Shown here piece by piece: positions 7,820 through 17,319 of a stretch of DNA of 64,000 bases. The position numbers were made by a program, and so were the translations under genes. Source of the DNA: an uncultured Roseibium sp. Its GTDB lineage: Bacteria; Pseudomonadota; Alphaproteobacteria; Rhizobiales; Stappiaceae. Below the pieces are notes generated by a model. The model saw only the letters and a program-made list of their open reading frames with translations. It did not search any database and was not told the DNA's origin. Where the stretch lies: assembly GCF_947499295.1 (NCBI RefSeq), contig NZ_CANMNP010000003.1, positions 1 through 64,000 of the forward strand, read 5' to 3'. Every line of letters begins with the position of its first letter. Within the stretch, counting starts at the first letter, position 1.

Positions 7820-8722
7820 ATGAGCCGCTCCTACCTGATCGCACTCTTTCTGGGCGTCGTCGCAGCATTTCTCCTCGGAATGAATTCCGTGTCCGTGCGC
7901 TTTTTGACTTCGGACATGCACGGGTTGCAGATTGCCGTCTTCCGACTTTGGATCGGATGTACAACGATCTTCGCTCTGCTGATGCTGTCAGGGTACCGGT
8001 TCAGGCTGTTTCCCTATGATCGGTATCAGTGCCTGGCGATCGCCGGGTTTGCGCTGAATTACATCACGTTTCACATTGGCCTTGAAAAGACCAGCGCAAC
8101 CAACGCAATGGTGCTTGAAAACACAGCGCCGTTCTTTGTGCTTCTAATTCTTGTCGCGACGAAGGTTGAGCGTGTCAGATGGTCTGACGGCGTTGCCACT
8201 ATGATGGCCCTGGCTGGCGTTTATCTGACAGTCCGGCAGGATCTGGAAGTCGGTGCCAACGGTCTTGAAGGTGATATCTGGGAGATAGGTGCGGGTATCA
8301 GCTGGGCAATGTTTATTGTCGGGAGCGCGGCATCCGTCAAAAAGACCCGGTCCAGCATGGACCGCATGGCGGTTTTGCTGAAAATCTTGCTGCCTTGCGG
8401 TCTGGTTCTGACGCCCTCGCTGTTCCTTTTTCCGCTCCAGGTGACAACAGTAGACATTTCCGTTCTCTTGGCACTCGGTGTCTTCTCGACAGCTCTTTGC
8501 TATTACCTTTGGTACGAGGCCATGTCCGAAGTTTCCACCGTCACGGCATCATTGTTGATCGCCTTATCCGTTGTGTTTGCATTCGTTGCTGCTTTCTTCC
8601 TATTGGGTGAGACCATTACGCTGGACATGTTGATTGGGGCCACCCTGATTGTCGTTGCCGTCGTTCTTCCGGGACTTGTTGATACGTTTACAACCAATGC
8701 GAAAGCTGAGACACCTGATTAA
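7820..8722 (+). CDS. EamA/DMT-family transporter
   Basis: The 300-residue inner membrane protein has ten predicted hydrophobic helices arranged as two EamA repeats, for example LIALFLGVVAAFLLGMNSV at the start and MLIGATLIVVAVVLPGLV at the end. Members export metabolites or amino acids; the substrate cannot be deduced. The ATG at 7820 follows a hairpin rather than a recognisable Shine-Dalgarno sequence. Translation may therefore be weak or structured, although the first helix argues against a much later start. Confidence 0.88.
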   Translation: MSRSYLIALFLGVVAAFLLGMNSVSVRFLTSDMHGLQIAVFRLWIGCTTIFALLMLSGYRFRLFPYDRYQCLAIAGFALNYITFHIGLEKTSATNAMVLENTAPFFVLLILVATKVERVRWSDGVATMMALAGVYLTVRQDLEVGANGLEGDIWEIGAGISWAMFIVGSAASVKKTRSSMDRMAVLLKILLPCGLVLTPSLFLFPLQVTTVDISVLLALGVFSTALCYYLWYEAMSEVSTVTASLLIALSVVFAFVAAFFLLGETITLDMLIGATLIVVAVVLPGLVDTFTTNAKAETPD

Positions 8723-8749
8723 AGGTTTGTGTTACCGGCCAGAGTTGCT

Positions 8750-8770
8750 GCGGCGGAGAAAAACCGCCGC
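8750..8770. repeat. GC-rich hairpin between convergent genes
   Basis: GCGGCGG and CCGCCGC enclose a seven-base A-rich loop between the convergent DMT and SDR genes. There is no T tract on either side, so termination activity is uncertain. Confidence 0.45.
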
Positions 8771-8793
8771 AACGGCCTGGCGCTTTGGCCCCT

Positions 8794-9558
8794 TTACAGG
8801 CTCTGACCGCCGGAGACTTCGATACGCTGTCCGGTCATCCATGCCGTATCACCTGTAAGGATCGCAGCGACAGCGCCTCCGATGTCATCTGGCATTCCTG
8901 CTCGGCCCATGGCCGTCATGCCTGCGATCATATTGTTGAGCTCCGGAACATCCCTTACCGCGCCGCCGCCAAAGTCCGTTTCAATCGCACCTGGAGCGAG
9001 CGTGTTGACGGCAATGCTTCGCGGGCCGAGTTCCTTTGCGAGATATCGCGTCAGTGTTTCGACTGCGCCCTTCATTGTCGCGTAGGCCGCATATCCGGGC
9101 ATTGTAAAGCGTGCAAGACCGGTGGAAATATTGAGGATCCTGCCACCGTCCGGCAGCATTGGCAGAAGCTCTTGGGTCAGAAAGAAGACGCCTTTGACGT
9201 GGACGTTCATGAGGTGGTCAAATTCATCCTCGGTGGTGTCCGCAAAGGATTTGTGGACACCAGTTCCTGCATTGTTGATCAGAATGTCAAACCCGTCACG
9301 CCGCCAGGTTTCCTTCAATGCGGCTCTCAGGTCCGAATGGAAATCCGTGAACGTCGATATGTCGCCTGTGTCCAGTTTAATTGCGACTGCGCGCTGACCG
9401 AGCGTTTCGATCTCTGCAACGGTTTCTTCCGCCGACACCTTGTTGGAATGGTAGGTCAGGACGCTGTCGATGCCATGCCGCGCCAGGTGCAAGGCCATGT
9501 TCCGGCCAAGGCCGCGGCTACCGCCGGTTATGAGGGCTATTTTCTTGCCAATGGTCAT
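8794..9558 (-). CDS. short-chain dehydrogenase/reductase
   Basis: The 254-residue classical SDR has a cofactor motif TGGSRGLGRN near residue 10, NNAG (ILINNAGTG), catalytic Ser in LNISTGLARF and the YxxxK pair in YAAYATMKG. It would be a cytosolic NAD(P)H oxidoreductase. It is divergent from an AraC regulator of the type often encoded beside oxidoreductases, so it is probably that regulator's target. The substrate is unknown. Confidence 0.93.
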   Translation of the reverse strand: MTIGKKIALITGGSRGLGRNMALHLARHGIDSVLTYHSNKVSAEETVAEIETLGQRAVAIKLDTGDISTFTDFHSDLRAALKETWRRDGFDILINNAGTGVHKSFADTTEDEFDHLMNVHVKGVFFLTQELLPMLPDGGRILNISTGLARFTMPGYAAYATMKGAVETLTRYLAKELGPRSIAVNTLAPGAIETDFGGGAVRDVPELNNMIAGMTAMGRAGMPDDIGGAVAAILTGDTAWMTGQRIEVSGGQSL

Positions 9559-9729
9559 TTTTTGTCTCCAAACTGAGTTCACGGGACTTGATGACCCTGA
9601 GATAGCTTCTCATCGGCTGACGCACCTGCCGGTTTCTCCACAATACTTGCCTAATTCTCCTGAAGGTTATGGTAGCGTGATTGCCAGTTCGAAGTTTTGC
9701 GTTTATCCGCAATGAACCAGGAGAGTTTG

Positions 9730-10626
9730 ATGCAGACAGACCAATTGACGCAAAATCTGGTTGATTTCGCTGATGAACGCGGGGCGGACGGTGAGCCATT
9801 CGACATCGGTATTCCCGGTGTTACTTTGGTGCGCCAACGGCATAAGACGCATGTTTATCCCGTCGTCTTCCACCCGATTTTCTGCCTGGTTCTCCAAGGC
9901 GCGAAACAAACATATGTCGGCGGCCGCACCGTCAGCTTTGCCAGTGGTCAATCGTTGATCGTCGGTTTGGATCTGCCGGCCGAATCCAGAGTGATCGAGG
10001 CAAGCTCCCAAAAGCCATATGTTGCATTGGCACTCGATCTGGACATGGTGTTGCTGCGAGAATTGTCCGGCGAAATAAACCTTCTGGAACAGGGAAACGA
10101 GAAAACTGTGGCGGTGACGAGTGGCAAGGCCGATGGTGCCATTGTCGATGCCATGAGGCGGCTGTTCGAACTGACGGAAATGCCGGAGGCAACAGCGGTG
10201 TTGGAACCCTTGATCAAAAGAGAAGTGCACTTTTGGCTGTTGAAGGCTGCGCATTGTGCGATCTTAAGGCAATTGGTCAGACGAGACAGTCGCGCTGCGC
10301 GCATTTCGACGGCTATTGCCAGGATCAAAAGGGAGTTCGCGACGGCCCTTCGTGTCGAGGATCTCGCACAGGATGCGGCCATGAGCGTTTCGGCATTTCA
10401 CGCCGCGTTCAAGGATATCACCGGTACAACACCGCTGCAGTTCCAAAAGATGCTACGCCTCATGGAGGCAAGGCGTTTGCTGCAAAATGAAAAGCTGCCC
10501 GTCTCCAACACCGCGTTTCAGGTCGGGTATGAGAGCCCGACCCAGTTCAGCCGAGAGTATTCCCGGCAATTCGGGCAGACGCCCCGCGCTGACAAAGTCG
10601 GTTCTTCTGGAGTGTCAGTCCGTTAA
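9730..10626 (+). CDS. AraC-family regulator with AraC_N domain
   Basis: The 298-residue product has an N-terminal cupin-like sensing domain (FCLVLQGAKQTYVGGRTVSFASGQSLIV) and a C-terminal double helix-turn-helix (LRVEDLAQDAAMSVSAFHAAF, then VSNTAFQVGYESPTQFSREYSRQFG). It resembles YqhC-type regulators of aldehyde or electrophile reductases. ATG at 9730 has AGGAGAG upstream. It is divergent from the SDR gene across a gap of about 170 bp and overlaps the convergent PhzF gene by four bases at the stop codons. Confidence 0.92.
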   Translation: MQTDQLTQNLVDFADERGADGEPFDIGIPGVTLVRQRHKTHVYPVVFHPIFCLVLQGAKQTYVGGRTVSFASGQSLIVGLDLPAESRVIEASSQKPYVALALDLDMVLLRELSGEINLLEQGNEKTVAVTSGKADGAIVDAMRRLFELTEMPEATAVLEPLIKREVHFWLLKAAHCAILRQLVRRDSRAARISTAIARIKREFATALRVEDLAQDAAMSVSAFHAAFKDITGTTPLQFQKMLRLMEARRLLQNEKLPVSNTAFQVGYESPTQFSREYSRQFGQTPRADKVGSSGVSVR

Positions 10627-11534
10627 AGGAACAACTCGCCGCGGGCGACGAGCGTAGCCTGGCCGCCAATTCGAACTGCGTGCATGTTGCCGCCATCAAT
10701 ATCGATTTCCAGATCGATCAAGGACGGGCGCCCCATTATGAACCCCTGTTCGATCCGGATATGGTGAGTGCCGCTTGGAAGGTCGTCGTAATAATCGACG
10801 ACGCCGGCAAACGCAGCAGCAGCAGATCCGGTGGCAGGATCTTCCGGGATGCCCATGTCAGGTGCAAACAGGCGGGCCTGGAAGGCGCTGTCATGGGACC
10901 GGGTTTCACGGCAATAAACATAGGCATCATTGTGCCCGTCCTTGCCGAAGCCTGCTTTCCACATGGATTGAACAGGTTTGGCACGCGCCAGCGCGTCAAG
11001 GTCCCGCACCGGTACGAAAGTGAAGGGCGGACCTACGCGGAAACGGGAAGGGGAATGATTTTCGAAGCCGATATCCGTTGGCTCCAGGTTGAGCGCGGCG
11101 GCGATCAATTCCACATTGTGGGTGGGGCCAGCCGGTTCCGGCAGGCTTGGAACGTCAAATTCCGCGAAAGCTGCCGCATTTTCACGCAGGATCACCGCAC
11201 AACGAACCGTGCCGATATTCTGTTTCAGAACGACAACCGCGTCCTGTTCGTTGGTTACCTCGCCAAATCGTTCCTTCGCCATCAAAATGGCGGTTCCGAC
11301 GGTTGGGTGGCCAGCAAAGGGCAGTTCAAGCTTGGGCGTAAATATCCGCATGTTGGCGGAGTGTCCGGGATTTTCCGGTGGAAAGACGAATACTGTCTCC
11401 GACAGATTGAATTCGACTGCAATTTTTTGCATCTGCTCGTCACTGAGACCTTCGGAGTCCAGAACAACTGCCAGAGGATTACCGGCAAGGCTTGTGTTGG
11501 TGAAGACATCCAAGATCGCGTAGCGACGGCTCAT
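10623..11534 (-). CDS. PhzF-family isomerase/epimerase-like protein
   Basis: The 303-residue product has the family features: YAILDVFTNTSLAGNPLAVV at the N-terminus with the GNP turn, LSETVFVFPP with the catalytic-type Glu, ELPFAGHPTVGTA, and PATGSAAAAFAGVV in the second half. Members include diaminopimelate-epimerase-fold isomerases with varied substrates; the reaction here is unknown. It is a single gene convergent with the AraC gene. Confidence 0.93.
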   Translation of the reverse strand: MSRRYAILDVFTNTSLAGNPLAVVLDSEGLSDEQMQKIAVEFNLSETVFVFPPENPGHSANMRIFTPKLELPFAGHPTVGTAILMAKERFGEVTNEQDAVVVLKQNIGTVRCAVILRENAAAFAEFDVPSLPEPAGPTHNVELIAAALNLEPTDIGFENHSPSRFRVGPPFTFVPVRDLDALARAKPVQSMWKAGFGKDGHNDAYVYCRETRSHDSAFQARLFAPDMGIPEDPATGSAAAAFAGVVDYYDDLPSGTHHIRIEQGFIMGRPSLIDLEIDIDGGNMHAVRIGGQATLVARGELFL

Positions 11535-11673
11535 ATTGTATTTCTCCCTAGAGACTCACCAGTCATCTGTTCCTGAGGTGAGCGGACTTTTGCATGTCTC
11601 AGCAAGTGCTGCCAGTGATTAGTGCTCATTCTTGGTGAACAAAGGGTTGCCTGGGTCAGGCCGAATAAGGGGT

Positions 11674-12828
11674 TCATTCAGGCAGCAGGTGCTCTGCAAA
11701 AGCACGTGCATAGGACACGACCGCAGGATCGTTCAAATCCGCTCGCTCGCGAATGATCCTGATATCTGCAAGTTCACGTTCTTCGGTGCTGTCCGAAAAG
11801 CGCATGATCGAATGACGCAGTTCTTCCGCAGACTGATCTAGATCGAAGACCCGTGCGATGGAAATGCGAGGTCCATCAAAGGCGATCAGAACCTCTCCAG
11901 CTGCGACGTCCTTTCCATTCAGGCCGGTTTCTTCTTCCAGTTCCCGATAAATTGCCCCCACGACATCCACCTTGCCTTCTGCTGAAAGGTCGGTCGGGTC
12001 GAGATTACCGCCAGGTGGATAGATTGCACCTGCCGTCGCCGTGTGAGCAGCCATCACGCCAAACAGAAGAGCGCCGTCAGCCGATCTCAGGATGGCTGAG
12101 CCAAAGACGTTGTATGCAGAAGGGTCGGGTGCGCCCCAATCGCGCCAGGCAAGAAAAGCGGAATATGAACATTCTGTGCAGCTGCCCTTGAATACACCGT
12201 CTTCAAAGGAATAATCGGTCAGTTTCAATGTGCGGCCGTTCCAAAGCAGGCCAATTCGCTTCTTTGCCTCTTCAAAGTGCTCGACGATAGCGGTTTCATT
12301 TGCTTGTTCGAAGGCCCAATGATCAGGGGACAGACTTAGATCAACCCCTCGGACGGTATGCACCGGAGATTGCAGATACTTTTCCATCATGGGCACAGTG
12401 CGGCCAGCCGACATTTCACTTGGCCGTTTTGCGATGGTCGTAAAGCCTTGCCGCGCATAGAAAGCTTCGGAATGGGTGTCTGCTTCCAGGTAAAGTCTGG
12501 ATAACCCGAGTGTGCGGGCACGGTCGTGTGCCCTGGTCAGCAATAGATCTCCAATTCCCTGGCGCTGGGCTTGCGGGGCAACAAAGAGATAGTCGATCAA
12601 CAACGTGTCTTTGCCGTCCGCTGCAAGACCCGAAAAAGCAACCGCTCTGCCATCCCTTTCGGCGACAGTGACAAACTGACTGCTGATAGTCTCTTCGGTG
12701 ATGAGCCAGTGTTTCCTGAACTCAGCCATTTTGTCATCCGGGTATCCCCAGGACGCTTTAGCGCTGTGCAAAATGTCGGTAAGTACCGAGGCATCGGCTC
12801 CGGTTGCGGGTCTGAGTTTTAAGGGCAT
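11674..12828 (-). CDS. GNAT acetyltransferase-NUDIX hydrolase fusion
   Basis: The product has 384 residues in two domains. Residues 1-150 are a GNAT fold with the acetyl-CoA loop (FVAPQAQRQGIGDLLL) and the strand-turn YLEADTHSEAFYARQGF. Residues 230-384 are NUDIX-like, with PPGGNLDPTD followed by YRELEEETGL. The NUDIX box keeps REUXEEXGU, but the segment between the GG and the R is about seven residues longer than the canonical spacing, and its first acid is Asp. Catalysis may therefore be altered. The GNAT half is clearly related to the separate GNAT encoded at 16037-16528. The fusion suggests one protein that both acetylates and hydrolyses a nucleotide-linked substrate; this is inference. 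Confidence 0.88.
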   Translation of the reverse strand: MPLKLRPATGADASVLTDILHSAKASWGYPDDKMAEFRKHWLITEETISSQFVTVAERDGRAVAFSGLAADGKDTLLIDYLFVAPQAQRQGIGDLLLTRAHDRARTLGLSRLYLEADTHSEAFYARQGFTTIAKRPSEMSAGRTVPMMEKYLQSPVHTVRGVDLSLSPDHWAFEQANETAIVEHFEEAKKRIGLLWNGRTLKLTDYSFEDGVFKGSCTECSYSAFLAWRDWGAPDPSAYNVFGSAILRSADGALLFGVMAAHTATAGAIYPPGGNLDPTDLSAEGKVDVVGAIYRELEEETGLNGKDVAAGEVLIAFDGPRISIARVFDLDQSAEELRHSIMRFSDSTEERELADIRIIRERADLNDPAVVSYARAFAEHLLPE

Positions 12829-12898
12829 GGCTGTCCGGTTGGTTGTCTACCCGACAGCCCTAGCCAGATATTGTGAACGTTACAAGGCAGCCGGATCC

Positions 12899-13801
12899 TT
12901 ATCGGATAAACGTGCCGTTCTGAAGTTCGGCGACCGCCTGAACCAATTCGTCGCGTGTGTTCATCACAATCGGTCCGTGCCAAGCAACCGGCTCCTTGAT
13001 TGGAGCGCCGGAGACCAGAAGGAAACGGATGCCTTCATCGCCTGCTTCAACGCAGATCTCATCGCCGCTGCCGAAAACAACCAACGACCGATTGCCAGTC
13101 TGATCCCGGATCTTGAGTTCTTCGCCTCCAAATTCCTTCTCAGTCAAAATTCCAAAAGGTTCCGACGCACCGTCAAAGGTTCCAGATCCTTCAAAGACAT
13201 AGGCAAAGGTCTGTTTGTAAGTGTCTACCTTGAAACGTTTTTTTTGTCCTGCAGGCACATGAATGTCGAGGTATTGCGGTTCTGCGGCGATGCCGTCAAC
13301 CGGGCCGCGTTTGCCCCAGAACTCGCCGCAGATGATCCGCGCGGATGTGCCGTCGTCGTCAATGACAACCGGTATCTCCTTTGCCGCGACATCCTGATAG
13401 CGAGGTTCGGTCATTTTCAAAGACGAAGGCAAGTTGGCCCAGAGCTGAAAGCCGTGCATGCGGCCTTTGTCGTCGCCCTTGGGCATCTCCTGATGCATGA
13501 TACCCCTGCCGGCAGTCATCCATTGGACGTCACCCGCACCGAGGTCACCGGTGTTGCCGAGACTGTCACCATGTTCGACAGTTCCGGCAAGAACATAGGT
13601 GATGGTCTCAATGCCTCTGTGCGGATGCCAGGGAAACCCTGCCAGATAGTCCTCAGGCCTTTCATTGCGGAAATCGTCCAGCAAAAGAAAAGGATCCAGC
13701 ATTTCCGGATCCTGAAATCCGAAAACCCGCTCAAGCTTGACACCTGCGCCTTCCAGCGTCGACTGCGTTGCACCAATATGCGTGACTGGACGGACTGACA
13801 T
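12899..13801 (-). CDS. pirin family protein
   Basis: The 300-residue bicupin protein has the pirin N-terminal domain with the metal-binding histidines in FPWHPHRGIETITYVLAG and the segment GRGIMHQEMP. A C-terminal cupin is near 180-290 (PVAWHGPIVMNT at the end). Bacterial pirins include quercetinases and metabolic regulators. ATG at 13801 is used because MSVRPVTHIG matches the family start; an upstream ATG at 13864 would add 21 atypical residues. Confidence 0.92.
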   Translation of the reverse strand: MSVRPVTHIGATQSTLEGAGVKLERVFGFQDPEMLDPFLLLDDFRNERPEDYLAGFPWHPHRGIETITYVLAGTVEHGDSLGNTGDLGAGDVQWMTAGRGIMHQEMPKGDDKGRMHGFQLWANLPSSLKMTEPRYQDVAAKEIPVVIDDDGTSARIICGEFWGKRGPVDGIAAEPQYLDIHVPAGQKKRFKVDTYKQTFAYVFEGSGTFDGASEPFGILTEKEFGGEELKIRDQTGNRSLVVFGSGDEICVEAGDEGIRFLLVSGAPIKEPVAWHGPIVMNTRDELVQAVAELQNGTFIR

Positions 13802-14224
13802 GACCAAACTTCCCGAATTGAATTTGTTCAGACCGAAAATAGAGACAATCGACCGAATTCCCATAGCCTGCCAACGAACGCAGTGTTCAAGTCCAGGAAA
13901 CAGTACACTTGCCGGCTGAAGGAAGTGCCGGGTCTTTCAGGCAAGGGTGTGTCTATCGGATTGCCGGAAACAGATTTCGCGTCAGGGTTTTGATCTTTGA
14001 TCCTTCTTTCCATTCGAGATTAAAACATTTGTTCCAGCCGAAGGGATTGACAATGATTGCAGAAATGATGAGCGTACCTCAGAATTGGAGCAGAAGTTTC
14101 GGTGAGTGCACCGCAATAGCCTGTAGCGTATTTCAATCCGGTTGCTCGTTCAGCAAAGGGTGATTGAAAAACCATCGATTCAATCGCTCGCGCTCGGGTG
14201 CTTAGGCCAAATAGTGGAGGGATA
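13802..14224. other. intergenic region between pirin and PPOX genes
   Basis: No secure gene is seen in this 423-base divergent region. A 36-codon frame from ATG at 14053 to TGA at 14163 has GAAGGG upstream, but it shows no recognisable features and is not called. Both promoters must lie here. Confidence 0.5.
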
Positions 14225-14875
14225 ATGCAGAAGTTCTCGCTCAATCCGGACTTTGTCCTGCAGGACGAAACATCTCTGCGTGAGCTGTTTCCCGCCACAC
14301 ACGATCTTGCCGTCCAAAAGTGCCAATCGACGCTCGACAAACATGCGCGAGACTTTATAGGCCGCTCGCCCTTCCTTTGTTTGGGAACGCAGGGACTGGA
14401 CGGCAAAGCCGATGTCAGCCCTCGCGGCGACCCGGCTGGATTTGTGAAGATCCTGGATCAGGAAACACTGGCAATCCCCGATCGGCCAGGAAACAATCGC
14501 CTCGACAGTTTGAGCAATATTCTGGCAAACCCGAGTGTCGGTTTGCTGTTCATGATACCGGGTTTCGACGACACTTTGCGCGTCAATGGCACAGCCGATC
14601 TTGTTGTCGATCCCGAACTGCTCAAGGCCATGAGCATCAACGACCGCGCGCCTAAAGTTGCGATCGTGGTCAAGGTGACATCGGTCTTCATGCATTGTGC
14701 CAAGGCGTTCCGCAGATCGCATTTATGGGATCCGTCCAGGTTTCAGGACAGAAGCGAAATGCCGTCGCTGATCAACATCATAATGGATCAGACAACCGGA
14801 GCACCGGACGATGCTACGGATATGAAGGCCTTGGACGACAAATTGGAAGAAGACTACAAAAGGACGCTCTACTAA
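14225..14875 (+). CDS. pyridoxamine 5'-phosphate oxidase-like FMN flavoprotein
   Basis: The 216-residue split-barrel protein of the MSMEG_1061-like PPOX family has RSPFLCLGTQGLDGKADVSPRGD, the FMN-binding strand-turn, then IPDRPGNNRLDSLSNILANPSVGLLF and the C-terminal VFMHCAKAFRRSHLWDP. These are cytosolic FMN or F420-type oxidoreductases of unknown substrate. ATG at 14225 has GGAGGG six bases upstream. The gene stands alone. Confidence 0.92.
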   Translation: MQKFSLNPDFVLQDETSLRELFPATHDLAVQKCQSTLDKHARDFIGRSPFLCLGTQGLDGKADVSPRGDPAGFVKILDQETLAIPDRPGNNRLDSLSNILANPSVGLLFMIPGFDDTLRVNGTADLVVDPELLKAMSINDRAPKVAIVVKVTSVFMHCAKAFRRSHLWDPSRFQDRSEMPSLINIIMDQTTGAPDDATDMKALDDKLEEDYKRTLY

Positions 14876-15104
14876 CGCCGGAATTGCAATTCAGTGCGGA
14901 GCTTCAGAGCCGTGTGAAACTCGGGTTGCACGCAATGAACACAACCAGTCAACGACAGTATTGAACGTCATGCGTGGATCGTCCGCAGAGGTCGATCATG
15001 GAACTAGATACCTTGCATCTTGCGGAGGCTCTGCCCACATGCGAGGGTGCTTCGTCTTTGGCCATCCGGTCAAAACTGAACTGTTCGATCCGGTTTAGGT
15101 CTTC

Positions 15105-16040
15105 ATGTCACCAATACTCTCCGTCCGAGACCTGGAAAAAACCTATGAGGGTGGTTTCCAGGCACTTAAGTCCGTTTCGCTTGATATCAGCCAGGGCGAG
15201 GTCTTTGCATTGCTCGGGCCCAATGGTGCGGGAAAAACCACGTTGATCAGCACGATTTGCGGTCTCGTTCAGCCAACCGGAGGCAGTATCCATGTAGGCG
15301 GGCACGATGCGATCAAGGAGTACCGGGCTGCCCGACAATTGATCGGTCTGGTTCCACAGGAAATGCCGACCGCGCCATTCGAAATAGTTGGTGACACCGT
15401 TGCAATGAGTCGTGGTCTTTTTGGCCTGAAAAGAGACCCGGCGCTGATCGAGCGTATTTTGAAAGATCTGACGCTTTGGGACAAAAAAGACAATCCGATC
15501 ATGGCGCTCTCCGGCGGCATGAAGCGACGGCTGCTCGTTGCCAAGGCCCTTGCGCATGAGCCCAAGATCCTTTTTCTCGACGAACCAACTGCGGGTGTCG
15601 ATGTGGAGTTACGTCACGACATGTGGCGGATTGTCGGCGAGCTCAAGGAAAAGGGTGTCACGATTATCCTGACCACGCACTACATCGAAGAGGCTGAACA
15701 GATGGCCGAGCGGGTAGGGGTGATCAATAAGGGAGAAATTATCCTGGTCGAGGAAAAAGAGGAGTTGATGCGCAAGCTTGGTCGCAAACTGCTGAAACTC
15801 AGTCTTTCCGAACCCCTTGACGCAATACCTGAAGAACTCAAAGGCTACGAACTCATTCTCGAGGATGACGGGACCAGTCTGACCTACACTTATGACACAC
15901 ACGCAGAACGCACGGGGATCACGTCGTTGTTGACGGATCTGGCGAGCGCCGGCGTAAGGTTTCAAGACTTGCAGACAGACCAGTCGTCACTGGAAGACAT
16001 ATTTGTCGGTCTGGTTAGAGAAAATCGGAACCAAGCATGA
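15105..16040 (+). CDS. ABC-2 type transporter ATP-binding protein
   Basis: The 311-residue ATPase carries Walker [10 protein letters not shown] (about 38-46), signature ALSGGMKRR, Walker B ILFLDEP and the switch His in [16 protein letters not shown]. The C-terminal 80 residues form the extra domain common to drug/lipid exporter ATPases (DUF4162-like). It would power the permease encoded at 16525-17286. The first gene of a three-gene operon, it overlaps the next start by four bases. Confidence 0.96.
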   Translation: MSPILSVRDLEKTYEGGFQALKSVSLDISQGEVFALLGPNGAGKTTLISTICGLVQPTGGSIHVGGHDAIKEYRAARQLIGLVPQEMPTAPFEIVGDTVAMSRGLFGLKRDPALIERILKDLTLWDKKDNPIMALSGGMKRRLLVAKALAHEPKILFLDEPTAGVDVELRHDMWRIVGELKEKGVTIILTTHYIEEAEQMAERVGVINKGEIILVEEKEELMRKLGRKLLKLSLSEPLDAIPEELKGYELILEDDGTSLTYTYDTHAERTGITSLLTDLASAGVRFQDLQTDQSSLEDIFVGLVRENRNQA

Positions 16041-16528
16041 TGACGGACTATTCTATCCGACGCGCGAAAGCTGAAGACCGGGACGCCCTGACAGATCTTT
16101 GCCTGCGCTCCAAGCAATCTAACGGTTATGACGATGATTTCATGGCGCAGTGTACCGAAGAACTGACGGTCCGGGACAGCTGGATAACCGGCACAGAGTT
16201 CTGGTTGGCCGAAGACATCACCGGAAAGCTTGCCGGCTGTATTCGTCTGTCTGTTGAAGAAAATGGGGCAAGCGGTGAACTTGAAACGTGTTTCATCGAC
16301 CCGAGCTGGCAGGGAAAAGGTGTTGGGCGAGCGCTTTTTGATAAACTATATGCTCAGGCAAATTCGCTGAAGCTGGAACGCATTGGTCTGGATGCGGACC
16401 CCTTTGCGGAACCATTTTATGCGCGCATGGGCTTTAGAACCGTCGGGCGGACGCCGTCCGGGTCCATTCCTGGACGAACTTTGCCCAGGATGGAACTGGA
16501 GCTGCAGACAAGGCGGATCAGCGCATGA
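16037..16528 (+). CDS. GNAT acetyltransferase inside the ABC exporter operon
   Basis: The 163-residue single-domain GNAT has an acetyl-CoA loop [16 protein letters not shown] and the terminal [20 protein letters not shown]. Both ends overlap neighbouring genes by four bases (ATGA type), so it is translated with the exporter subunits. Its C-terminal [17 protein letters not shown] closely parallels PSEMSAGRTVPMMEKYL in the GNAT-NUDIX fusion at 11674-12828, so the two are paralogues. It may acetylate the exported compound, as self-resistance cassettes do; that is inference. Confidence 0.9.
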   Translation: MMTDYSIRRAKAEDRDALTDLCLRSKQSNGYDDDFMAQCTEELTVRDSWITGTEFWLAEDITGKLAGCIRLSVEENGASGELETCFIDPSWQGKGVGRALFDKLYAQANSLKLERIGLDADPFAEPFYARMGFRTVGRTPSGSIPGRTLPRMELELQTRRISA

Positions 16529-17286
16529 ATTTTGAAGCCGTCAAGTCTATCTATTTTGCGGAAATGGCGCGGACCAAACGGACGGTCTTTCAAAGCGTCA
16601 TCTCGCCAGTGATCTCCACGGTACTTTATTTCGTGGTCTTCGGAGCTGCTATCGGCTCTCGCATCACGGAGGTTGATGGTGTCAGCTACGGTGCCTTTAT
16701 CGTGCCAGGCCTGATCATGTTGTCGCTCATGACGCAGAGCCTTTCAAACGCTTCCTTTGGCATCTATTTCCCGCGCTTTACCGGAACGATTTTTGAAGTG
16801 CTGTCAGCGCCTGTCTCTTTTCTGGAAATTACCGTCGCCTATGTTGGCGCCGCGGCAACCAAGTCAGTCATTGTCGGGTTGATCATTTTGATCACCGCCA
16901 ACTTCTTTGTGGATCTTCAGATCCAGCACCCGATCTGGATGGTTGCCTTCTTCATTCTGACAGCGGTTACGTTCGCACTTCTCGGTTTCATAATCGGCAT
17001 CTGGGCGGACAATTTCGAGAAGCTGCAGTTCGTACCACTGCTGATCGTGACGCCACTGGCTTTTCTTGGCGGAAGCTTTTATTCCATCAATATGCTGCCG
17101 GAGTTCTGGCAGAAAGTGACACTCATCAATCCGGTGGTCTATCTGATCTCCGGGTTCCGGTGGAGCTTTTACGGGCAGGCGGATGTCAGCCTTTGGCTGT
17201 CTTTGCTGGCAACCATGATTTTTCTAGGCGGCTCATTGGCCGTTGTACATTGGATATTCAAGACCGGTTACCGCCTGAAAGCCTAG
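16525..17286 (+). CDS. ABC-2 type transporter permease
   Basis: The 253-residue integral membrane protein has six hydrophobic segments, including [37 protein letters not shown] and [22 protein letters not shown], which is the ABC-2 signature region. It pairs with the ATPase encoded two genes upstream. The YadH-type length and the single permease gene imply a homodimeric exporter. The substrate is unknown. Confidence 0.95.
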   Translation: MNFEAVKSIYFAEMARTKRTVFQSVISPVISTVLYFVVFGAAIGSRITEVDGVSYGAFIVPGLIMLSLMTQSLSNASFGIYFPRFTGTIFEVLSAPVSFLEITVAYVGAAATKSVIVGLIILITANFFVDLQIQHPIWMVAFFILTAVTFALLGFIIGIWADNFEKLQFVPLLIVTPLAFLGGSFYSINMLPEFWQKVTLINPVVYLISGFRWSFYGQADVSLWLSLLATMIFLGGSLAVVHWIFKTGYRLKA

Positions 17287-17319
17287 GCAAAAGTGCGCCG
17301 GTCATGCGTGAGACAAACA

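Noticed and set aside
8785-9576. 263-codon plus-strand frame opposite the SDR gene
   Set aside because: The SDR on the minus strand has all catalytic motifs; the antisense frame has none.
12698-13798. 366-codon plus-strand frame opposite the pirin gene
   Set aside because: The pirin protein with its metal-binding histidines is on the other strand, and the antisense frame has no family features.
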